The notes: a model not told the origin generated them from the sequence alone. A DNA stretch of 8,383 nucleotides from an uncultured Clostridia bacterium (GCA_937895465.1 CALAYY010000018.1:1-8383), one strand, 5' to 3'. Counted from the stretch's first letter, positions 1 to 6,817 are shown. Program-made: numbers and translations.

Positions 1-337
1 TTGTGTTGGTAGGTAATACCCAATACAAAAGCACAACTACACCTGCAGTAATAATTGTAGATACCCAAGCTCTCAGCATATCTGATGTCCAGCCGATAGA
101 GAACAACATATACAAACATATAATTAAAGGTATTACAAATCCTCCGATATTAAACCAGAATACATTAGTTACCCTTATGTTTGGTATGAAATATCCTGCA
201 CCTATTGCTATTAATAATATAACAGTCCATAGTGTAGAAATCTTTAATTTGTCGAACAATCGCTGAGTGACACCGAATAGCATCAAAATTAGTACAATAC
301 CTAATAAAATTAATCCAATCGGAAAATAATTCGGCAT
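1..337 (-). CDS. DUF1614-like membrane protein, 3' end cut by window edge
   Basis: The reading frame is open for 112 codons from an ATG at 337-335 to the window edge with no stop, so only the N-terminal part is visible. The start is well supported: an AGGAGGTG ribosome binding site (342-349) lies four bases upstream. The protein is very hydrophobic, with likely membrane segments at about residues 6-23, 35-51, 62-80 and 90-108. The layout resembles the DUF1614 family: a short PxGLILL-type opening, a first helix followed by a QRLFDKL-like basic stretch, then a helix ending in YFIPNI and a helix starting NIGGFVIPL. That match is from memory of the family, whose function is unknown. It follows the cyclophilin-like gene after about 100 nt. 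I see no good promoter in that gap, so it may be read through from the mnmA group. A plus-strand frame at 3-266 covers the same bases and is a shadow. Confidence 0.75.
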   Translation of the reverse strand, partial: MPNYFPIGLILLGIVLILMLFGVTQRLFDKLKISTLWTVILLIAIGAGYFIPNIRVTNVFWFNIGGFVIPLIICLYMLFSIGWTSDMLRAWVSTIITAGVVVLLYWVLPTNT

Positions 338-437
338 ACAGCACCTCCTAACTATAATTAAGAATGCGCTATTTTGCCATTATTTATTCTGAAATAACAA
401 AAACATTGAAAATTTTCATTAAAAAAGTAATGTTAAA

Positions 438-1196
438 TTATGCCTTTTTATAATCCCCTTCTGACCATTCCTTAGTATAATCAAAGTTCTTCCAATAATC
501 TTTAACAGTTAAAATTTTTACACCAGTTATTTTTATATGTTGCGAAGGTATATTATCTCCTATTTTTAATGCTTGTTCTGTTATTTGGTTAAACAACATG
601 TCAAGATTATCAATAGTTTTTTGGTCGTAAGGATATCCAAAAGCAACTCCAAATATTTTGACCGTTTCATTAGTAGAGCTACTTTCTTTTAAGCATATCC
701 TAAACTCTGAGCCTGCATACTGAGTTGAAGATGTTGCTACCGAAGCTATATAATATTTTTGAGTTAAAAGCTTGTCATCAGCATTGATATCTTTTTTTAC
801 AGTATATTTCATATCTTCTTTGAGTCTATGCTTTTCACTTAAAGGCATATCTTTATTATAATTTTTACCGCTTTCTAAATATAAGCCGTCATTAATATTA
901 GTTTTCTTATAATTATGAATAATTGTCTCTTTATAATATCCGTTATTTGCCCTGTAAACAAAATTACCCACAGCCAACGGTACTTTGTCATCATACAACT
1001 CAAAATAAAGTTCCATTCCGTTATCCAAAGATATCTTTGCAATAGGGTCTTTTGAATAAGGATATTCGTTTTTATTTAATAAAACTATGGAAACAATAAT
1101 TAATGACGCTGCTATGATAAGCGTAATTAATATAATTATCCATTTTAAAAATACTGATTTTTTATTGTTTATTTTTTCAACTTTTTGTTTGCTCAT
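438..1196 (-). CDS. Membrane-anchored cyclophilin-like protein with degenerate active site
   Basis: This is a 252-residue protein with a short basic N-terminus, one hydrophobic helix (about residues 16-40) and no lipobox cysteine, so it is probably an anchored protein facing outward. Residues 51-230 follow the order of a cyclophilin (peptidyl-prolyl isomerase) domain: a strand IAKISLDNG, then ELYDDKVPLAVGNFV (compare the usual ELYPDKAPxTVxNFV), a GYY turn, GSEFRI (usual NSQFFI), an FG..FG stretch near 182-187 and a closing IKITGVKI strand. The catalytic positions differ: the FHR motif reads IHN (H94-N95), the QGGD region reads ESGK (E108) and the second phenylalanine of SQFFI is Arg166. Isomerase activity is therefore doubtful; a binding or chaperone role is inference. 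GAGG at 1201-1204 precedes the ATG. The gene starts 11 nt after the mnmA stop and is probably co-transcribed with it. Confidence 0.75.
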   Translation of the reverse strand: MSKQKVEKINNKKSVFLKWIIILITLIIAASLIIVSIVLLNKNEYPYSKDPIAKISLDNGMELYFELYDDKVPLAVGNFVYRANNGYYKETIIHNYKKTNINDGLYLESGKNYNKDMPLSEKHRLKEDMKYTVKKDINADDKLLTQKYYIASVATSSTQYAGSEFRICLKESSSTNETVKIFGVAFGYPYDQKTIDNLDMLFNQITEQALKIGDNIPSQHIKITGVKILTVKDYWKNFDYTKEWSEGDYKKA

Positions 1197-1207
1197 ATTT
1201 CCTCATT

Positions 1208-2275
1208 TTACATTATTACTTCTTCTATAACACCGCCTCCAAGGCAATGATTTTGGTCATAAAAAACTACATATTGCCCAGGAGTTACTGCCCTTTGTTT
1301 TTCAAAAAAATCAACTCTATAACCATTGTCTGTTTTAAAAACTTTTACCTTTTGTTCTTCCTGCCTATATCTAAACTTTGCTTTGCATTCAAAACTATCT
1401 GAAGGTGGCTCAGGTATCCAATTTACACTGTATGTTATAAGTGCTTTTGAATATAAAAGGCTTTCATCTTTACATGATACTATAAGAACGTTATTTTTCA
1501 AATCTTTATCAACAACAAACCATCTTCCGCTTGATCCATTTATTCCCCCAATACCAAGTCCGCGCCTTTGTCCCAGAGTGTAATACATTAATCCATCATG
1601 AGTTCCTATTATGTTGCCTTCAGTATCAATAATTTTACCTGACTTTGCAGGAAGATAGTTTTTCAGAAAATCTTTAAACTTTCTTTCTCCTATAAAACAA
1701 ATTCCAGTCGAGTCTTTTTTGGAAGCAGTAGAAAGACCAAGTTTTTTTGCAATATCTCTAACCTCAGGCTTAGTTATATCTGAGAGAGGAAAAAGCGTTT
1801 TGCTTAATTGATATTGAGATAATTGATTTAAAAAATACGTCTGGTCCTTATTGGAATCCTTTGCTTTTTCCAAATAAAATTTTTTGCTATCTTCGCTTAC
1901 TTTACAATAATGACCAGTTGCAATGCGTTCTGCACCTAATTTGAGAGCATAATCCAAAAAAGGTCCGAATTTAATTTCACGGTTACACAAAACATCGGGA
2001 TTAGGAGTCCTGCCCTGACTGTATTCCTTTAAAAAATCAGAAAAAACCCTGTCGAGATATTCCTTGGCAAAATTAACAGAATAATAGGGAATGTTTAATA
2101 TACTGCAAACTTTTTTTACATCTTCAAAATCTTTTTCACTTGAACAGACACCATTTTCATCAGACTCTTCCCAATTATACATAAAAAGACCAGTGACTTC
2201 ATGCCCCTGCTCTTTTAAAAGGTATGCAGCTACAGACGAATCTACTCCGCCGCTAAGCCCAATAGTAATTTTCAT
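1208..2275 (-). CDS. mnmA: tRNA-specific 2-thiouridylase MnmA
   Basis: MnmA is a cytoplasmic enzyme that thiolates the wobble uridine (U34) of the Lys, Glu and Gln tRNAs. It uses ATP to adenylate the base and sulfur relayed from a cysteine desulfurase. At 355 residues the gene is full length. Visible motifs are the PP-loop SGGVDSS (8-14), ATGHY (119-123), NPDVLCNREIKF with catalytic Cys97, KDQTYFL (143-149), GICFIGER with the second catalytic Cys193, and GQRRGLGIGG (235-244), followed by the C-terminal beta-barrel. Both cysteines correspond to the E. coli pair C102/C199. The start is firm: the upstream gene's TAG ends exactly where this ATG begins, and CGGAGC inside the end of that gene serves as ribosome binding site, so translation of the two is probably coupled. 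No iscS/nifS-like sulfur donor gene is adjacent in this window. Confidence 0.97.
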   Translation of the reverse strand: MKITIGLSGGVDSSVAAYLLKEQGHEVTGLFMYNWEESDENGVCSSEKDFEDVKKVCSILNIPYYSVNFAKEYLDRVFSDFLKEYSQGRTPNPDVLCNREIKFGPFLDYALKLGAERIATGHYCKVSEDSKKFYLEKAKDSNKDQTYFLNQLSQYQLSKTLFPLSDITKPEVRDIAKKLGLSTASKKDSTGICFIGERKFKDFLKNYLPAKSGKIIDTEGNIIGTHDGLMYYTLGQRRGLGIGGINGSSGRWFVVDKDLKNNVLIVSCKDESLLYSKALITYSVNWIPEPPSDSFECKAKFRYRQEEQKVKVFKTDNGYRVDFFEKQRAVTPGQYVVFYDQNHCLGGGVIEEVIM

Positions 2276-2800
2276 CTATAGCTCCGTAAATGAAAAGTTG
2301 TCTTCATATTCAAAATCAGATTTGAATTTTTTGAAATAATTATTGCCTCTTAAGAAAAGAATAATTCTCGATACTGATAATGAAACCTCAAAGAAATATA
2401 AAAATCCTGAAAGCACCATTAACAACCAAAATTGAAATCTAAAAAGAAGAAAAATTGAAACGGCATTTATAAACATAATTATAAATCCGTATTTCTTTTC
2501 TTTTCTGAAAATTGAAGGAATTCCAATAGATCCAAAACAAAGTGTTAAAATCAATTCAATAACCAATGCTCTGAAAACTGTTTTACGCTTATCAGGTTTT
2601 GATAAATGATTTTTCTCTTCAAATTCTTGAGCAAAAGGCATAAGATATTCTACATCTTTTGAAATTTTTTCGGGTGTTTCAGAATTTGAAGCATTATAAA
2701 TACTGTCAAAAAAATCTTTGGCATCTTCAAGTAAAGAATTGTTTATTTTTTCATTAGTATCTTTTAGTTCTTTAATACTAGACTTTATATATTTTTTCAT
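2276..2800 (-). CDS. Small membrane protein of unknown function, upstream of mnmA
   Basis: I do not recognise this family. With the ATG at 2800 the protein has 174 residues. The first ~70 are hydrophilic, rich in Lys, Glu and Asp and probably cytoplasmic and helical. Three hydrophobic segments follow (about 77-97, 104-120 and 123-142), then a basic NNYFKKFK stretch and an acidic C-terminal tail. A longer version would use TTG at 2815, adding five residues, but that codon sits about where transcription should begin from the promoter at 2818-2846, so the ATG is preferred. The leader is then only about ten bases and carries at best a weak GAGAG ribosome binding site. It is first in a group with mnmA (zero spacing) and the cyclophilin-like gene. 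The tight packing suggests co-expression but does not by itself show a role in tRNA modification. Confidence 0.8.
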   Translation of the reverse strand: MKKYIKSSIKELKDTNEKINNSLLEDAKDFFDSIYNASNSETPEKISKDVEYLMPFAQEFEEKNHLSKPDKRKTVFRALVIELILTLCFGSIGIPSIFRKEKKYGFIIMFINAVSIFLLFRFQFWLLMVLSGFLYFFEVSLSVSRIILFLRGNNYFKKFKSDFEYEDNFSFTEL

Positions 2801-2817
2801 AGCTATCACTCTCAAAC

Positions 2818-2846
2818 ATTATAAATTATACGGATGTATAAGTCAA
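2818..2846 (-). promoter_or_regulatory. Vegetative promoter of the membrane protein-mnmA group
   Basis: On the minus strand there is a TTGACT -35 box (2846-2841), a 17-bp spacer and a perfect TATAAT -10 box (2823-2818). Transcription should start near 2811, leaving a leader of roughly ten bases before the ATG at 2800. The promoter sits just after the GAPDH terminator, so it begins a new transcription unit. A second ATTATA (2825-2830) overlaps the spacer but has no matching -35 box. Confidence 0.8.
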
Positions 2847-2893
2847 TGTGAAATAAATATAATGTCTCTGACAATTTCTTCTTATGAATTTAC

Positions 2894-2927
2894 AATTAAA
2901 ATGCCGCATTTTTGCGGCATTTTAATT
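2894..2927 (-). terminator. Hairpin terminator after GAPDH
   Basis: A perfect 15-bp inverted repeat (2894-2908 and 2913-2927) encloses a 4-base loop. The core is ATGCCGCA/TGCGGCAT, and the following TTTTAATT forms both the outer stem and the U-rich tail. It lies 15 nt beyond the GAPDH stop on the minus strand, separating GAPDH from the mnmA group. The symmetry would let it work in both directions, but no plus-strand gene reads into it. Confidence 0.85.
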
Positions 2928-2941
2928 TGTATTTTTATTAT

Positions 2942-3961
2942 TTATTTTGCATCAACTGAAGCGGCGTAAGCAATCAGGTCAACGACCTTGTTTGAATAGC
3001 CCCATTCATTGTCATACCATGCAACGAGCTTAACAAATTTATCAGTAAGCATAATACCAGCTTTTGCATCAAAAATTGATGTATGAGGATCACCGATAAA
3101 GTCAGAAGAAACAACTGCGTCTTCAGTATAAGCCATAATACCTTTCATGTTTGTTTCACATGCTTCTTTTACAGTCTTGCAAATTTCTTCATAAGTTGTA
3201 GCAGTCTTTAAAGTACATGTAAGGTCAACAACAGACACATTCAAAGTAGGAACTCTAAATGACATACCTGTCAATTTGCCGTTAAGTTCAGGAATAACCT
3301 TACCAACAGCCTTTGCAGCACCTGTAGAAGAAGGAATAATATTGCCCGAAGCTGCTCTGCCGCCTCTCCAATCTTTCTTAGAAGGTCCGTCAACCGTTTT
3401 CTGAGTAGCTGTTGTTGAATGAACAGTAGTCATAAGTCCCTGTTCAAGACCAAATTTGTCATTAATAACCTTTGCTAAAGGTGCAAGACAGTTAGTAGTA
3501 CAGCTTGCATTACTAATTATTGTAAGATCTTTTGTGTATGTTTCGTTATTAACACCCATAACAAACATAGGAGCATCTTTAGAAGGAGCAGTGATAACAA
3601 CTTTTTTTGCTCCGCCCTTTAAGTGTGCGCTAGCGGTCTCAATTGTAGTAAATACACCTGTTGATTCAGCTATGTATTCAGCACCCACTTCGCCCCATTT
3701 TATGTTAGCAGGGTCTTTTTCAGCAAAGAATGCAACTTCTTTACCATTGATAACAAGTTTATCGCCTTTTACTTCTACTTCGCCCTTAAATCTTCCATGA
3801 ATAGTATCATACTTAAACATATAAGCCGCATAATCCAAATCAAGGAAAGGGTCATTGATTGCAACAACCTGAACATTAGGATTATTAATGGATGAGCGCA
3901 AAACAAGTCTGCCTATTCTGCCAAAGCCGTTAATTCCGACCTTTACAACTTTTTGTGCCAT
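2942..3961 (-). CDS. gap: Glyceraldehyde-3-phosphate dehydrogenase (NAD type)
   Basis: This glycolytic enzyme oxidises and phosphorylates glyceraldehyde-3-phosphate to 1,3-bisphosphoglycerate using NAD, in the cytoplasm as a tetramer. All 339 residues are present: the Rossmann loop GINGFGRIG (9-17), Asp37 in AINDP favouring NAD over NADP, the active-site signature SNASCTTNCLAP with catalytic Cys154, and His181 in MTTVHSTT. The sequence KKDWRGGRAASGNIIPSS, followed by NGKLTGMSFRVPT, is close to the E. coli GapA/eukaryotic branch rather than the Bacillus GapA type. A GGAGG site (3969-3973) seven bases before the ATG supports the start. It follows the aminopeptidase gene by 47 nt and has its own terminator. 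No pgk, tpi or cggR-like gene is next to it, unlike the common Firmicute glycolytic operon. Confidence 0.98.
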   Translation of the reverse strand: MAQKVVKVGINGFGRIGRLVLRSSINNPNVQVVAINDPFLDLDYAAYMFKYDTIHGRFKGEVEVKGDKLVINGKEVAFFAEKDPANIKWGEVGAEYIAESTGVFTTIETASAHLKGGAKKVVITAPSKDAPMFVMGVNNETYTKDLTIISNASCTTNCLAPLAKVINDKFGLEQGLMTTVHSTTATQKTVDGPSKKDWRGGRAASGNIIPSSTGAAKAVGKVIPELNGKLTGMSFRVPTLNVSVVDLTCTLKTATTYEEICKTVKEACETNMKGIMAYTEDAVVSSDFIGDPHTSIFDAKAGIMLTDKFVKLVAWYDNEWGYSNKVVDLIAYAASVDAK

Positions 3962-3985
3962 AAGTTAACCTCCAATAGTATTAAA

Positions 3986-3991
3986 ATTATA
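3986..3991 (-). promoter_or_regulatory. Possible -10 box for gap
   Basis: A perfect TATAAT on the minus strand lies between the aminopeptidase stop and the gap ribosome binding site. No recognisable -35 box exists at 16-18 bp spacing (AAATAA at 17), so this may be a weak or activated promoter, or a chance match in AT-rich DNA. If it is not used, gap depends on read-through from the aminopeptidase promoter. Confidence 0.3.
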
Positions 3992-4008
3992 TAAACTTAC
4001 TTATGTTC

Positions 4009-5112
4009 TTATTTTAGATTTTCCGGATTAAGACATTCTAATTCTTTAATAACAAATCTTCCATCTTTTCTTACGAGTTTGCCGTCCATATAGATTTCGC
4101 CGCCGCCATATTCAGGAGTCATAATCAAAACCAGATCCCAATGCACAGCAGACTTATTGCCATTAAATGCTTCGTCATAAGCCGCTCCTGGAGTAAAATG
4201 TATAGAGCCCGAAATCTTCTCATCAAACAATATATCGCCCATAGGTTTTGTTATAAAAGGATTGACACCAAATGAAAACTCTCCAAAATATCTTGCTCCT
4301 TCATCAGTATCCAATACCTTATTAAGATTGGAAGTAGCTTCAATAATTTTACCGTTTTTAACTACTAATCTTACATTCTCGTGTTTCAATCCTTGATGCA
4401 TTGACGGCGCATTGTATTGTATAACACCGTTAACACTGTCCTTTATGGGTGCTGTATAAATTTCACCGTCAGGTATATTGCGGTCTCCTGAGCATTTTAT
4501 AGCAGAAATACCCTTAATTGAAAAAGATATATCAGTAGTAGGAGTTACAAGCCTTACTTTATCGGTCTTTTCCATATATACTTTCAGGCTATCCATAGCT
4601 TTTTCCATCTTGGAATAATCAAGATTACATACCTTAAAATACAAGTCTTCAAATTCATCCGTGCTCATAGAAGATGCTTGCGCCATAGATGGATTGGGAT
4701 ATCTCAAAATAACCCATTTTGTCTTAGCAACTCTAATTTCATGATGTACAGGAAAAGCATAAAATTTTGAATCAATTCCCATTTTATCAGAAGGGACATC
4801 GGATAATTCAAATGTATTATTAGAGCCTCTTATACCTATATATGCATCCATGTCAGACATAAGATATTTGGCATATTTTGCTCTCAATATAGAATGCTCT
4901 TCACTTGTACCTAATAGTAATTGGCGTTGTATTCTGGTGTCATACAAACTGACAAAAGGAAATGCTCCAACTTTGTAGACTTCTTTTACAATTTCATTGA
5001 CTAACATATAATCTAGGTCATATGCTTCAATAAATATCTTCTCACCTTTTTTTAGACTGCAAGAATAGTTAACCAAATTACTTGCTAATTTTGTTAATCT
5101 TGAATCTGTCAT
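4009..5112 (-). CDS. M29-family (AmpS-like) metallo-aminopeptidase
   Basis: The protein resembles the M29 (thermophilic aminopeptidase) family, cytoplasmic enzymes that remove N-terminal residues from peptides with a two-metal centre. The expected ligands and catalytic residues appear in family order: Glu217 in DGEIYTAP, Glu278 in GEFSFG, His305 and Tyr312 in GSIHFTPGAAYDE, and His324 and Asp326 in AVHWDLVL. At 367 residues it is shorter than AmpS/AmpT (about 410). Part of the difference is the Tyr-to-His segment, 12 residues here against about 26 in the Thermus enzyme, so it belongs to a short-loop subgroup. Substrate preference cannot be read from the sequence. The start has a GGAGA site (5119-5123) at six bases' spacing and a consensus promoter upstream. 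It may be co-transcribed with gap, 47 nt downstream, with no terminator between. Confidence 0.9.
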   Translation of the reverse strand: MTDSRLTKLASNLVNYSCSLKKGEKIFIEAYDLDYMLVNEIVKEVYKVGAFPFVSLYDTRIQRQLLLGTSEEHSILRAKYAKYLMSDMDAYIGIRGSNNTFELSDVPSDKMGIDSKFYAFPVHHEIRVAKTKWVILRYPNPSMAQASSMSTDEFEDLYFKVCNLDYSKMEKAMDSLKVYMEKTDKVRLVTPTTDISFSIKGISAIKCSGDRNIPDGEIYTAPIKDSVNGVIQYNAPSMHQGLKHENVRLVVKNGKIIEATSNLNKVLDTDEGARYFGEFSFGVNPFITKPMGDILFDEKISGSIHFTPGAAYDEAFNGNKSAVHWDLVLIMTPEYGGGEIYMDGKLVRKDGRFVIKELECLNPENLK

Positions 5113-5141
5113 TTGATATCTCCGTTTATGAATTAATTAAC

Positions 5142-5170
5142 ATTATACACTAATTGTTATTATTTGCCAA
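5142..5170 (-). promoter_or_regulatory. Vegetative promoter of the aminopeptidase gene
   Basis: The minus strand carries TTGGCA (5170-5165), a 17-bp spacer and TATAAT (5147-5142). Transcription should start near 5135, giving a leader of roughly 23 nt. The promoter lies in the 110-nt gap after the MATE gene, in which I see no convincing hairpin terminator, so read-through from the MATE gene is also possible. Confidence 0.8.
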
Positions 5171-5222
5171 ATAAATAAACATTATCCCCCATATCTTTAA
5201 CAGTCTTTTTAAAATCAGGTTT

Positions 5223-6596
5223 TTATGTTTGCTCACAACAAATATAGGCTTCTATATGCTTTTTTGAAATTATCTTATGAATTATTATATAACTAATAAC
5301 AAATGCAGCTATAACTATTAGATAAGAAACAGGCCATGATACATATAACATTTGTATTATATGAAACTTTTTAAAGACTGTGAACACCCATACTGCCCTT
5401 GTAACCAAAATCCCGACTGCCGATATCAAAGTAGGAAGCACTGTATAACCGTGCCCTCTTATTGAGCCGATAAAAACATTCATTATTCCACACATAAAAT
5501 ATGTAGGCATGATTACCCATGAACGCACCTTTGCCGCTTGCATTACAGCAGGAGAATTTGTATAAATTCTAAATAACAGACCGCTTAAAGAAAGACAGGT
5601 AAATCCCATAAACAAACCAATTATGGTTACCGCAATTAAAGAGTTTGTTAAAATTTTGTTAAGGCGGTTGTATTTTTTGGCACCGACATTTTGCCCTGTA
5701 AAAGACAATGTTGCCTGAGAGACTGAATCCATAGAGGTATAAACAAAGCCCTCAACACTGCTAGAAACTGAATTGCCTGCTACAACAACAGACCCAAAAG
5801 AGTTTACACCTGATTGTATTATCATATTTGAAACAGAAAATAAAGAACTGTTTATTGCAGCAGGAAGCCCTACTTTTATCATTTCAAACAATTCTTGAGT
5901 ATACAACTTAAATTCTTTTATATTATATCTATAGCATTCCTTTGTTTTTACCAAGCAAATAACTATCAATATTGTAGAAAACACTTCTGAAATCACTGTA
6001 GCAATTGCAACACCTGCAACATCAAGTTTTAATTGAATTGTAAATATCAAGTTTAGCCCTACATTGATAATTCCGCCTAATAACAGAAAATAAAGAGGTC
6101 TTTTAGTGTCTCCAAAAGCACGCAAGATTGACGCAATATAGTTAAAAATCATTAGAGCAGGCAAGCCTAAAAAATATATCTTCAAATATAGGGCAGCTTT
6201 TTCAATTATATCTGAAGGAGTTTTTAACAAAAGCAAAACAGGCTTGGCATATAATAATCCCGATATTCCTACTGTAACACCTAAAAAAACACTGACTAAT
6301 ACCGCAGTTTGAACAGTTCGATGCATCTTATCATATTGTTTTGCACCGTATGCAGTTGATACCACAACATTGACACCGATTGATAATCCCATAAAGATAT
6401 TAACAAAAAAATTGACTACTGTAGTAGTAGAACCTATAGCCGCAAGCGAATCATCACCTGCAAACTTTCCGATTACAGCTATATCTGCTGCATTAAACAT
6501 CAGTTGCAAGATGCCTGTTAACATTAAAGGTAAAGAAAACGCCAGTATCTTAGGAAAAATACTGCCGTTACACATGTCTATTTCATATTTTTTCAT
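5223..6596 (-). CDS. MATE-family multidrug/toxin exporter
   Basis: This is a membrane antiporter of the MATE family, exporting organic compounds in exchange for Na+ or H+; the substrate cannot be deduced. At 457 residues, about 12 hydrophobic segments and two homologous halves, it has the normal size and architecture. First-half motifs are QLMFNAADIAVIGKFAG (31-47), GVNVVVSTAYGA (74-85) and RAFGDTKRPL (159-168). Second-half counterparts are VGLPAAI (242-248), TGQNVGAKKYNR (300-311) and RGHGYTVLP (380-388). The MxxGSI opening seen in many Firmicute members appears here as MCNGSI (8-13), which supports the start, although the ribosome binding site (AAGAG) is weak and an ATATATG run precedes the ATG. 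The gene is divergent from the aldolase gene and has its own promoter. No regulator gene of the MarR or TetR type is adjacent. Confidence 0.95.
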   Translation of the reverse strand: MKKYEIDMCNGSIFPKILAFSLPLMLTGILQLMFNAADIAVIGKFAGDDSLAAIGSTTTVVNFFVNIFMGLSIGVNVVVSTAYGAKQYDKMHRTVQTAVLVSVFLGVTVGISGLLYAKPVLLLLKTPSDIIEKAALYLKIYFLGLPALMIFNYIASILRAFGDTKRPLYFLLLGGIINVGLNLIFTIQLKLDVAGVAIATVISEVFSTILIVICLVKTKECYRYNIKEFKLYTQELFEMIKVGLPAAINSSLFSVSNMIIQSGVNSFGSVVVAGNSVSSSVEGFVYTSMDSVSQATLSFTGQNVGAKKYNRLNKILTNSLIAVTIIGLFMGFTCLSLSGLLFRIYTNSPAVMQAAKVRSWVIMPTYFMCGIMNVFIGSIRGHGYTVLPTLISAVGILVTRAVWVFTVFKKFHIIQMLYVSWPVSYLIVIAAFVISYIIIHKIISKKHIEAYICCEQT

Positions 6597-6629
6597 ATAT
6601 ATTTTTCTCTTTTATCTCAAACGAATGAT

Positions 6630-6658
6630 ATTATATATCTGCAATCATTAATTGTAAA
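6630..6658 (-). promoter_or_regulatory. Vegetative promoter of the MATE gene
   Basis: The minus strand carries TTTACA (6658-6653), a 17-bp spacer and TATAAT (6635-6630), with transcription expected near 6623 and a leader of about 27 nt. The -35 box lies inside an imperfect inverted repeat (AATCA at 6643-6647 and TGATT at 6660-6664) that could be an operator, but the half-sites are short and AT-rich. Confidence 0.75.
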
Positions 6659-6752
6659 TTGATTTTCAGATTATTTTATTTTTCAAACATATACTTATTT
6701 TTTATATGATTTATATTGTAAAATATAATCAAATCCTTTTGCGTATATTAAA

Positions 6753-6771
6753 AATGCTAGTCAAAAGCATT
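6753..6771. repeat. Inverted repeat just upstream of the aldolase promoter
   Basis: AATGCT (6753-6758), seven bases, then AGCATT (6766-6771) form a perfect 6-bp dyad. It covers the place where the -35 box of the aldolase promoter should be, and no good -35 box is present there. This arrangement would suit a regulator-binding site. No regulator gene is nearby, and a chance occurrence is possible. Confidence 0.35.
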
Positions 6772-6780
6772 CGATTGGTG

Positions 6781-6786
6781 TATAAT
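6781..6786 (+). promoter_or_regulatory. -10 box of the aldolase gene
   Basis: A perfect TATAAT lies 31 nt before the aldolase ATG, predicting a transcription start near 6793 and a leader of about 25 nt. At 17-bp spacing the -35 position reads AGTCAA, which is far from consensus. The promoter is therefore either weak or helped by a factor binding the inverted repeat at 6753-6771. Confidence 0.6.
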
Positions 6787-6817
6787 TATTTGCGAAATAA
6801 AATACTGGGAGTTTAAA

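Noticed and set aside
3..266. Plus-strand 87-codon open frame at the left edge
   Set aside because: It overlaps a minus-strand frame with a perfect ribosome binding site, coherent membrane segments and a family resemblance, and has no ribosome binding site of its own.
407..418. Perfect 12-base palindrome TGAAAATTTTCA before the DUF1614-like gene
   Set aside because: It is short and almost entirely A/T, has no loop for a terminator, and is not placed at a recognisable promoter, so chance is likely.
2718..2969. Plus-strand hydrophobic 83-codon open frame spanning an intergenic region
   Set aside because: It runs through the GAPDH terminator, the mnmA-group promoter and the ends of two genes, and has no ribosome binding site.
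3456..3800. Plus-strand 114-codon open frame
   Set aside because: It is antisense to the conserved GAPDH active-site region; the open frame is a by-product of GAPDH codon use.
5161..5222. Possible terminator after the MATE gene
   Set aside because: T-runs and a GGGGG stretch are present, but I could not find paired arms forming a stable hairpin.
6597..6817. Riboswitch, small RNA or T-box in the largest intergenic region
   Set aside because: No conserved riboswitch or T-box motif, no GC-rich stems and no internal terminator are visible; the leaders of both flanking genes are too short.
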